From: Meghimatium bilineatum
Taxonomy: Eukaryota > Mollusca > Gastropoda > Stylommatophora > Philomycidae
Direction of reading: 5' to 3'
DNA length: 64,000 nt
Assembly: GCA_034231615.1 (NCBI GenBank)
Contig: CM067314.1
Location: 10,941,890-11,005,889, forward strand
Shown: piece by piece, positions 36,601 to 48,600 of the stretch
Position numbering within the stretch: position 1 is the first letter of the stretch
How the letters are laid out: every line of letters starts with the position of its first letter
Translations under genes and position numbers: made by a program
The notes under the pieces: model-generated
Told to the model about the DNA's origin: nothing
What the model saw: only the letters and a program-made list of their open reading frames with translations
The model's database searches: none

Positions 36601-39600
36601 TTTGGCCTCATCTGACGACAATGGGACACCAACAGCCGCACCTGAAAGATAATATCAAAAGAGGGTATATCAAATATCTTAAAATATCAAGAGATGAATA
36701 GAAATTGCCAGCAGGAAAAACTCAAATGCATACAGAATTTTCAGATAAACTGATCCATCAGCACTGTATGTTTTTGGAGGAGTGATGTGTAAAATACATA
36801 ATTTACAGATTTTCAATCTCATCAAAGAGTAGGAATGGCAACTCTGAAACACGACACTATACACCAACTACATCAAAGAGTAGGAATGGCAACTCTGAAA
36901 CACAACACTATACACCAACTGCATACAGACTACAACAGACCATCACATTCCAACTTATAACCAGCAACTGCAGACTATAAAGTCACCTCAATTCACTATC
37001 AATTCTCCTCTTTGTCGGATATTCTCTAGAATTTTGGTTATTCTTGAATCAGGGTTGCCTATACACAAGAATGTTCAATTAGAACAGGAAAAATCAGGGC
37101 ACTAGATGGTATTCGGTGCAAGTCCGTCCAGCTGGCACCTATTTGCCTTGCAGCTTGAGTCCACACGTTTTTCCTAATTCAACCACACCAGATCTCTTCT
37201 TCTTCTACATTCGTTCTCAAACTCCTGCAGATTAGCAGGATATAGTCCGGAGAACGGAATGCGTTGTGTCATGGTTTACAGCATTGCTGCGATATCTGCG
37301 CCTTTCGGCCTACACATCCGACTTCAGCATGTCTCTGGCCCAATGTGGGATGGGACAGCCAACTCCATCCCATAACCTCCTTAGTCGTCTTTTACGACAT
37401 GCGTAGAAGGTAAACAGTGTTGCTATTCTTTGCTCCCCTTTCAGGCCCCGGCAACACACGGGCGACCAGATCTCTAAAACAATTTGACTTTTTCCAACAT
37501 GCATATCTCAAGTTACTATGAATATGGACAGGTCGATTGAAACACAGACAACAACACACAAACACAATGCAAAACGAGCGTCATAGAGACATAGAAGCTA
37601 AAAGGAAGTAAAACTGAAATGAAAATTTCTTTAAAATCAACATTTCTTAGTTTACTGTTTAAGTAGCAGACCTCATAGAAAATCACTTCACAGCCCATTG
37701 TTGGCAACCGACAAAACCACTAGCAAGTTCTCAATCAGTATCAACAACAGCGAATTAGAAAGAGTCAACAGTTGTGAATACCTTGGTTCTCTCATCAACA
37801 GTAACGGTGATTGATATGAAGAAGTCAGAAGGAGGTTGGCTATCGCATCAAAGATGATACAAATTAAAAACATATGGCTGAGCTGCTGTAAAACAAAACT
37901 AACATTACTAATTTGCAGGAGTTTGAGAATGAACACAGAAGACTTCTGAGCATGAGGCCTCTTCTCACAGCACTGCACGCTGCTGGGGGTCTCTGCTGTG
38001 TATGGGGAAAAAACTCAGTGGAAACCACCCTATTGCAGATAGGAAACACTATCATCTGTAACATCAGTGGGATCGCAACAAACCACTACATATACCCTCA
38101 ACTAGGCTACAGAATGTACATTGTAACTGGCCACATACCTGCTGGCGATACATGCTTGAAGGATGTGGCAGCAGGAAGACCTAGTGCTTGCTTGAGTTCT
38201 CTCACCAACTGCCAGGCATTTAGAGTATCACAAAGGTTGATAAACCCTGGAGATCCATTCACCACTGCAGAAAGAAGATGAGGTAGATTCATGATTATCA
38301 ATTGATTTATTCTTTGGTAGCGTATCCTATTCAGGATGTAACCATCAACCCAACTTTTATTTTACTGTAGTTATTTTCTAGGCAATATAAATATTTTCAG
38401 TAGTTTGCCATTGCTTTCTGAATGGTCCGGACAATATCATGTCTTGATTTATTCTTGGTGGTTCAATATCAATTTACGTAAATCAAAAGGTATCAGACAA
38501 GATTTGGACCTGGTACACACATTTGCAGAACTCAAAAAATGATGGTGTTTTTGTTGTTATATGATATCTAGTCCTGATACCATGGTTGTTGGTGTGTCTC
38601 TCTGCCTGGCATTTCTGACTTCAGCATTCCAGTGATTGCTTGGATAGGATTGTGGTCCTGATCGATTTCAGGGATGGTCCTACCAATCTTAGTTTTCTAC
38701 TATAGCCCTGCTCACATTACAAGTCTTTCAGAGCCCAGATTGGTCTCATCTGATGACTTACAATCAAACCAAACTTGACCCTTCTTAATGCCATGCTCAT
38801 TTGTGTTTGCGAAGTAGGAAAATCATCATAACTACTGTAGAGAACAAGAGTAATTAGCTAGCACTCCCTCCAGAATTTAAAAAAAATGCCTTTATATTTT
38901 AGTTTCCAGAACCTAAATAAGTAACAAAATATAAAAAAGAAAGAGCTTACGCAAAGAGCCACTTTACAAATCTAGATAAAATACAAACACAACAAACCTT
39001 TGAGTGGCAGCTCAGGAAGAGTTGTGTAGATCTGAGCTGGTTTCTGATGTGGGTTCATACCATACCTTAGTGGGAGCTGAGACACTCCGGCACTCATTTC
39101 CCGACGAAAATAGTTTGATATGGCTGCATCGTATTCTGCAGTATGATTGAAGGCCTGTAATAAATATGAATACTTGTGTGTAGTGTAGTCACAAAAAAAT
39201 CTAGAAACAATACAATAATAATAAGACTCATAACCCGTCAGGGTATTAGGCATGCAACATCAGCACAAAATAATCTCCAAACACTTCTGCCATTTAGACA
39301 AATGTAGAAAAATCATGTATGGACCATTCCTTGATGTCAACTCATGATATTTCTATGGCGGCCTCAACACAAACATGACTGATAGACTTAATATAACTTT
39401 TTAACAGAAATATATCTGTTGAAATGAAAGGTTGAAAGCATAGAGAAATGACTGTAATGTATGCGGATTACCCTATATGTACTATCCCTCATGCTGCGTA
39501 CCACTCATAACACATAACTCTGTAGCTCCACAGGAATCTCCACTTTGTAAACAAGAGATCTTGAGAAGAATTCAAACCGGCGACCTTTTGAGCACAAAGT

Positions 39601-42600
39601 GAACTGTTTAACCACAGACACCCCTTAATATAATATCTCTACAAAGATTTAAGAAAACTTTATTAGAAAGATATTGGTTTGTTAACGTATTGTCAGCTCT
39701 AAGCTCAGTTCCGTAATCTCAAATCATTCACCAAATATGGTGTAATACGAACGAGACTATAGACTCATCATTGCAAAAGGTAGAATGATAAAGACTGATG
39801 TTTAAAATTTTTTTAATCTCCAATGTAGTAAGTGTATTATACGCAGACATATTCCAACCAAATCAACACATGACGGCATAAATAGACTACACCACAAATA
39901 CCAAGCCACAACACATGACGGCATAAATAGACTACACCACAAATACCAAGCCACAATATTTAAGCAGTGAACAACACTTGTACAACCAAACACCTACACA
40001 AAATTACAGTAGAATATATTGTACCCACAGCAACAGGCAAGAGTATAACAGTATAACATCCCCTTATTGAACGACATGCACTACATGACCTGCGCAACTA
40101 TTTACATTAAACCCCACTAGCACATTCTACAGACACAACAAAGCTGAAGAAGACATGCACCTACCAACCCATGGCACAGGAAAGGAAGCTTGCAACCCAG
40201 AGTGTGGGATGGGTTTTCTTTCATACATCAATCAAATTGCTGAGTTCTAACTCTGCGTTTCTCTCAAGCTCCTGCAGATTAACAGGATGTAGCCTGGAGA
40301 ACAGAATGTGTTGTGTCCCAGCTTACAGCTTGGCTGTGATATGTGAATTGTGGCATGACACATCTGACTTGAGCATGGCTTCTGGGTCACTTTGTGCCTA
40401 TATTGGAGCCAACTGCACATCACAACCTACTCAATTATCTCTTATGATATGCATTGAAGGTTAAACAGTCTTGCTATTATTTGCTTCCCTTTTGGGGTCT
40501 GACAACAGACAGCTCAGTTCTGTAATCTCAAATCATTCACCAAATACGGTGTAATACGAACGAGACTATAGACTCATCATTGCAAAAGGTAGAATGATAA
40601 AGACTGATGTTTACAAAGATTTGTTTTTAAACCCCCAAAATAGGAATAGCATTATATGCAGACATGACCGATCTAAATACGTACGAAGGCATAAATGGGC
40701 TACTCCGCAGAGAACAAATCACAATATTTTTGGCTACAAACACCTGTACAACTTAAAAAACACAAACAATGACCACAGATAATTTTGAGGTCTGGCAACA
40801 TCCGGGCAGCTCAGTTCTGTAATCTCAAATCATTCACCAAATATGGTGTAATACGAACGAGACTATAGACTCATCATTGCAAAAGGTAGAAAGATAAGAC
40901 TGAATGTCCAATGGAAAGAAGTATTATATGCAGACATGATTGATCTAAATCTGTACGGTGGCATAAATGGGACATTCCGCAGAGAACAAGCCACAATATT
41001 TTAGCTGCGAGCAACTTCTCTACAACTTAGCAAACAATTACCACAGACCATACAGCAGCCACTGCAATAGACAAGCTGAGAAAATAGTAAATCACCACCT
41101 TATTGAATGCCTGCACAAGACCAGCAGAAATAACTATAACCACCAAAATAAACCCCACTCCATAACTAACAGTCTATATAGACAATGAAGAAGACGTATA
41201 TACCACAACTTGGCACAGGGAAGAAAGAGTGAAAGCTCAAAACCCCAGAGGTTCAGATAAGTAAGAAAGTTTTCATACATCAAGAGCATTGCTCAGTTCT
41301 GTAATCTCAAATCATTCACCAAATACGATGTAATACGAACGAGACTATAGACTCATCATTGCAAAAGATAGAATGATAAAGACTGATGTTTACAAAGATT
41401 TGTTTTTAAATCTCCAACGTAGTTAAGAGTATTATAAGCAGACATGTTCCTACCAAATAAACACAATGGTATTAATAGTCTAAATTGCAAAGTTAAAGCA
41501 CAAAACTAAGGCATGTACAAATTAACAAATACAAAGAATTACAGCAGACCAAACAGCATACTGCATACACAGCAACAGATTAGAGGAAGAAACGGTAAAA
41601 CACCACCTTATTGAATGCTGTGCACTACAAGACCTGCAGAAATAAAACTATTACCAACAAACCATACTCCAGCAATAACACCCTCTATACAGACATCACG
41701 CAGCTGAAGAAGACATGCAACTACCTCAAGTTTTCATACATCAATCAAATTGTTGAGTTCTACTTCTGTTTTCCTCATCAAAACTCCTGTAGATCAACAG
41801 GATGGAGCCTGGAGAACGGAATGTGTTGTGTAATAGTTTACAACTTGACTGCAACATGCGCGTTATGACATGTCACAGGTGAATTCAAAATGACTTCTGG
41901 GTCACTTTGTACCTATATTGGATGGGATAGCCAATTACACACCACAACCTCCTCAATTATCTCTTACAATATGCATTGAATGTTAAACAGTCTTACTATT
42001 ATGTGCTCCCCTTTTGGGGTCTGCAACAGACAGCTCAGTTCAGTAATCTCAAATCATTCACCAAATATGGTGTAATACGAACGAGACTATAGACTCATCA
42101 TTGCAAAAGTTAGAATTATAAAGACTGATGTTTACAAGATATGTTTTTAAATCTCCAAAATAGGAAGAGCATTATATGCAGACATGACCGATCTAAATAT
42201 GTACCATGGCATAAATGGGCTACTCCGCAGAGAACAAATCACAATATTTTGGCTACAAACACCTGTACAACTTAAAAAACACAAACAATGACCGCAGATA
42301 ATTTTGAGGTCTGGCAACATCCGGGCAGCTCAGTTCTGTAATCTCAAATCATTCACCAAATACGGTGTAATACGAACGAGACTATAGACTCATCATTGCA
42401 AAAGGTAGAAAGATAAGACTGAATGTCCAAATGGAAAGAAGTATTATATGCAGACATGATTGATCTAAATCTGTACGATGGCATAAGTGGGACATTCCAC
42501 AGAGAACAAACCACAATATTTTGGCTGCGAGCAACTTCTCTACAACAGACCATACAGCAGCCAATGCAATAGACAAGCTGAGGAACAGCAAAATAACACC

Positions 42601-45600
42601 TTATTGAATGCCTGCACAAGACCTGCAGAAAAAACTATTACGACCAAAATAAACCCCACTCCATAACTAACAGTCTATATAGACAACGCAGATGACGTAT
42701 ATACCACAACCTGGCACAGGGAAGAAAGAGTGAAAGCTCAAAACCCCAGGGGGTTCAGATAAGTAAGCAAGTTTTCGTACATCAAGCACATTGCTCAGTT
42801 CTGTAATCTCAAATCATTCACCAAATATGGTGTAATACGAACGAGACTATAGACTTATCATTGCAAAACGTAGAAAGATAAGACTGAGTGTCCAATGGAA
42901 AGAAGTATTATATGCAGACATGATTGATCTAAATCCGTGTGATGGTATAAATGGGATACTCCGTAGAGAACAAATGACAATATTTTGGTTGCGAGCAACT
43001 TCTCTACAAATTAAACAATCACCACAGACCATACAGCAGCCACTGCAATAGACAAGCTGAGGAAATAGTAAAATACCATCTTATTGAATGCCTGCACTAC
43101 AAGACCTGCAGAAACAACTATTACAACCAAGCCAAACCTCTAACTCCCTTTTTACAGACAATGCAGCTGAAGACATGCACCTACCACCACCTGGCACAGG
43201 GAAGAAAGAGTGAAAGTTCGCAAACCAGGGAAGAGTGAAAGCTCAAAACCCCAGAGGTTCAGATAAGTAAGCAAGTTTTCATACATCAATTGCATTGCTC
43301 AGTTCTGTAATCTCAAATCATTCACCAAATATGGTGTAATACGAACGAGACTATAGACTCATCATTGCAAAAGGTAGAATGATAAGACTGATGTGTACAA
43401 GATCTCCAACAGTTAAGAGTATTATAAGCAGACATGTTCCAACCAAATAAACACAAATAACAACCGAAGAACGCTCACCACAGGATAGGACTGGCAATAT
43501 GGACAATTTTTGGCATAATCGCACGCACAGTTTTTCAAACTCCCCCAGGCATTAGTGTCACTATTAAATAAAAAAAGCAATACCACCAGAAATAAACAGT
43601 TTAATACAACTAGCCACATAACATTCTTTTGCAATAATAGCGCGCACGGTTCTCAATTCGCCCAGACCATAGGTCCCACTTAGATAAAAGGCACCTTGGC
43701 CACAAATAAACATCAACTCCACCTAGCAATATAGATAATACATAGCAATAGCACGCACGGGTTTCCAAACACCCAGACCATTAGGTCACATTTAGATAAA
43801 AGCTAATACGGCCTGATATAACCAAAATAGACTTCTGTCTCAGGTTGAAAGAGTCGTGCCTCAGCTAAGAGGCTTAATCCCCCATTTAACAAACAAACAC
43901 GATGGCAGTAATAGTCTAAACTGCAAAGCTAAAGCACAATATTAAGGCTGTTAACAATACATGTACAACTTAAACACCTACACAGAATTAACGCAGACCA
44001 TAGTGTAGTCACATCAATAGACTAGAGGAAGCAGTAAAAACACCACCTTATTGAATGCCTGCACTATAAAACCTGCAGAAGCAACTATTACCACCAAACC
44101 ATCCATACAGACAATGCAGCTGAAGAAGAAGTACATGTACCTACCACCACATGGCACAGGGAAGAAATTGTGAAAATATGCAACCCTGGGGATTGGAAGT
44201 GAATTTTTCATCATCATCAGGTGCCATGCCGGCTGGCGTAGGTGGTCATGGATCTCTACAGTTCACTATATCCAGTATTATGTATCAGGATCGTTGTTGT
44301 GTCCCTGTCATGCCAGGTTGTTAAAATGTCTAATATTTTCTCATGTGTCGCCCGGTCTCTCTTACTTAAATATTGCCTGTTGTAACTATGTTCTCCACAC
44401 CTCCTTGTCAATAGCGTGGCCAAAAGATGAAGATTGTCTCACTTATATTATTGATTAGGCTCAGTCTCACATTTGACTCAACGCCTTCACATTAGTTTTC
44501 CTGGCAGTCCATGGTATTCCCATCATTCTTCTATAGAACCACATTGTTGCTGTTTTTTCTTGAGTTTTCATACATCTATCACATTGCTCAGTTCTGTAAT
44601 CTCAAATCATTCACCAAATATGGTGTAATACGAACGAGACAAGAAACTCATCATTGCAAATTGTAGGAGAAAAATGTTGAATATCAGTCTTTCAACATCG
44701 GATAATTGCTATTTGAATAATCAGATTTGTTAGGCAGAAATTTGCATATTTCACAGCTTAGTAATGATACAACACATTCTGTTCTCTGGACTACATCCTG
44801 TTAATCAGTGAGGGACTGAAATGGGAGAAAAGAATAGTGACACTGTTACCTGTCACTATGCGACTTCAGTGCAGAGAACTAAATGGAAACTATAGCCCGA
44901 GCAATACAACATTAAAAAAGTTAACAGAAATGAAGAGACCACGAAATTTCGACTGACAACGGGAAACTGCCATCTAAAAGCACACTTACACAGAATCGGT
45001 ATCAGCGACTATGCAGCCTGCATCTGCAGATCAACTCCAGAAAAAATACTACCAAATTGTCAAAGTTTTGCTGTTCACAGAACGACAATCTGGCACACAG
45101 TAGCATCTATGCAAAAGAAGTTGAATTTAACCCAAGATAACCTAAAACAAACCACTCTATGCGTGACCAATATTGGACTGAATGTTTAACAATTGATCGC
45201 AGAAAAGACATTTCTGGCACAAATTTACCCCAATTAGTGGATATGGAAGTCACCACAAATGTAACCGCATGCAGGTCTGACAAGTCTCATCAGTCACCAA
45301 TCAAATCAACAACCATGCTTTAGCATACCCTTACTAAATGATGTCTATATAGTAAATTAACGCTGAATGAAACGTTGTTTTTGCTAGCCGATTAAGAAAG
45401 TTTTTGAGAGGAGATTGTCACCACCAAATAAAATTATGCCCACAAAAGTTCTTTCAGAGCTACACAACTGTAAAGCAGTACAAACTCAAATCAACCAAGA
45501 GATGGGCGAAAAATTCAAAAGTTTAGATAGTTATTTTTGTTTGTAGCAACTACAATAATAAACTTTGCTACTGGCATGTTCATCAACACTCTGCAGACTG

Positions 45601-48600
45601 AGGATTAACTAGTTTATCATGAATACTTTGATGAAGGTTCTCTTCTTCTATGGGACATGTCCACACTTCAACTCTGTAAGCCTCTCGGTTCTGTCCTACT
45701 TCGTCCCATTCAAAAGGTCCTCAATATGTGACTAATAAATGATTCACCACTCACTTTTACGGCCAAACTTTTCCTTGTTTCGATGCTAGTGTCATGGACA
45801 GATGATTCCTTAATCTCCTCCAGAACCCTGTTGAAACAGAAAGTATTAACAAACATCTGGCATTAAAATATTTCACAGATTCAGACATTAACACACATTA
45901 AATATTCAATCAAATATATATATCACACATTCAGTATTAACCCACATCGAAGGCAATATGCTGTGGATGAGGTTTGGCTCTGTGTCTGTGACATTCAACA
46001 TTTACATGACAGATACCAGTCTCTTTCCTTAGAATTGAGCATTTCTCTCGGGTGTACGATTCTATTTGTCATTGATGTCCAGCCCTCTCATTAATGAAAT
46101 ATAACACATCCGAAGACAGACGTGTCAAGCCATTGTCACGAAAATAAAGACACGACACCTTTCTATTTTCTGGACTACATCCTGCTGGAAATCTAGTAGG
46201 ACCATTGTCCTGCTACAAGAGAGATCCAGTGGAAGTTTGAGAATGAACGTTAAGAAGAAATATAACATAATACAATACTTAAAAATGATGTTACTGTCAA
46301 AGTGGCAGCAACACTACAGAATAAATATTACAGCTACCTCTAGGAAGCTCTGGCGTTAGAAGGGGTTAATTCACAACACATCCAACCACTAGCAAATTTT
46401 ATGCTGCAGTTAATGTCTGGACACATGTTGGGTTAGTTTGAGAATTTGACAGAACATGAAAGCAGAGCACAGAATTGCAACACTTTAACTTCCATGCATG
46501 TAGTAAGTGCTGACTAAGGAGGTTTTGGGGGTGGAGTTGGCTGCCCCATCCCAAGCATGGCTAAAGTGATCCAGAAGCCATGGCTGAAGTCAGATGTGTC
46601 AGGCCAAAATATGTAGATATCACAGCTACGCTACAAACCATGACATCACATTCTATTCTCCGGACTGTATCCTGCTAATCTGTATGAGTGTGAGAACGAA
46701 AACAGGAGTTTGGGAATTAACAATTGTTCGCCTGTGACAGCCATTGTTGACTTGTTGCATGGTGACATGTTTTGTAAAGAATGTGATACTTGACAATACA
46801 ATTACAATTTTTGTGTTGCTAACAACCTTTCACATATTCCTGGTGACACGTGCAAAGTTTCACAGAATTACACCATATCAATTCACAAATAATGAATGAA
46901 ACATGGCAGTGTATGTGTGTCATTGTCATGTCCAACAAAACACACTCAGGCCAAGGAGTTCCAGATATATGCATGTCGTGTAACAAGACACAACACACTT
47001 TCTACAATTATTTTACAAGGAGCGGTTGAGGATAGGAAAAAAGCGGTTAAAGAAAATTCTGGATCGATAACAGCAAGGAATGGTTTGGGCAAGATTTTTC
47101 AACTCTCCTACAAATGGCTGAGGACACATGTTTTTGTGCTGATGTCTGCAGTGTGGCACCCTTCAACCTTAACGAGTTAGGCGTCTTATTATTATTATAT
47201 GAATATCTGTAATCTGAAATGAATTGTACACACCGGAGCATATGTTCTGTTTCAACATTGTTGCTGATCTGTATTCAACAGGAACTATAAAACAATGAAC
47301 AGGCTAAACATGGATCTATTACACATGTGATGTGACATGAATTGAAGGCCGTTAACAACACAAGAAAGGTAACAAATAAGACCAGGAGGAATGTGAACAA
47401 GTATCACATTCTAGAGCGTCATACTTTTTTATAAAGTTAAATAGCAAAATCAAAAGAAGAAAGAGATATAGCAATAGGTCAGAAGTGTAGACATTATCAT
47501 CATCATCATCAGGTGCCATGCCGGCTGGCGTAGACGGTCATGGCTCTCCACAGCTCTCTGTCCACAGTATTATGTATCAAGGTCATTGTTGTTTCCTTGC
47601 CGTGCCAGGCTGTCAAACTGTCTAATATTTTCTCACATTGTCGCCCTCTGTCTCTGTTGCCTTCAATTTTGCCTGTTGTGACTATGTTCTCTAAACCTGC
47701 CTGTCTCATGAAGTAAACAATATATAGTGTAGATATATAGAGAGATATAGGAAAAGGTCAGATGTGTAGTTTCAAACAGGAAACAGACCTGTGATAATCT
47801 TTAGGATCACAAATAACTGTCACACGAGTATGGTTTTTGGCAGCTGCTCTTAATAAAGTAACACCACCTGAAGAACAAAAAAATGAAAAATAATGATCAC
47901 CACAAAGTATGCACAATCCCCACGATTAGATATAAATCTGCTGATGCAAATGTATTCTCAAAGCTCAGTTCTGTAATCTCAAATCAATCACCAAATTTGG
48001 TGTAATACGAACGAGACTATAGACTCATCATTGCACATGGGGGTTAAAAAAAAGTCTTAAAGCTGAATTCAGTAATGAATGTATAATCTGCAGCAATCTG
48101 AAGTCGACAAATGTAATCTAGCGATAGAAACCCACTGTCAACAAATGTCTACATCGAGGTAGCCATTTGTAGTCATGGACAACAATCATCCATGTTTATT
48201 TCCCATCATGCTCTTATAGTAAGTGTCTACTAGAATGATTGTTCCTTAGTTTTCTGCAGCAATATAAATAGGCAGTCATAATTCATTCGATCTTTAACAT
48301 TTGCAAGCCGAACTTGTAGGCCTAACTTCAGTGCCGCCATTTTTCGCTAATTTTTAACGGATTATGATTCAGAAAAAGATGAATTTTAAAGCTTGAGTGT
48401 TTCAGTTACTGTAGATCAATGTATGATGTTTGAGAGAGATGTTTATAATATTTAATAGTGATGTAATTGATGTCATTTACGATGAGGAATTTGAGGAACT
48501 CTGTTTTCTTAGCTAAGTCTAGGCATGACCTTGGTGCGGTAAGTACTTTGTGTGTGTTTGTCTACATTCTCGATTTTGGTTGTTCACCATATAACGCTGA

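Larger units (their letters stand above)
39698..44655. repeat. Tandem array of a hairpin-core monomer (H1)
   Basis: Nine copies of a 72-base core, CTCAGTTCTGTAATCTCAAA ... TACGAACGAGACTATAGACT ... CATCATTGCA, lie near 39705, 40513, 40812, 41291, 42036, 42331, 42797, 43299 and 44588. The core holds an imperfect hairpin, ATTCACCA-AATA-TGGTGTAAT. Between cores come GCAGACATG, CACCACCTTATTGAATGCCT and CAGCTGAAGAAGACATGCAC blocks, giving units of about 300 or 470-500 bases. A roughly 1.5 kb higher-order block is duplicated (40.16-41.69 and 41.69-43.19 kb), including its R1 insert. All of it is in ATIC intron 7. Non-coding; class unknown, with a rolling-circle-type element as one possibility. Confidence 0.9.
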
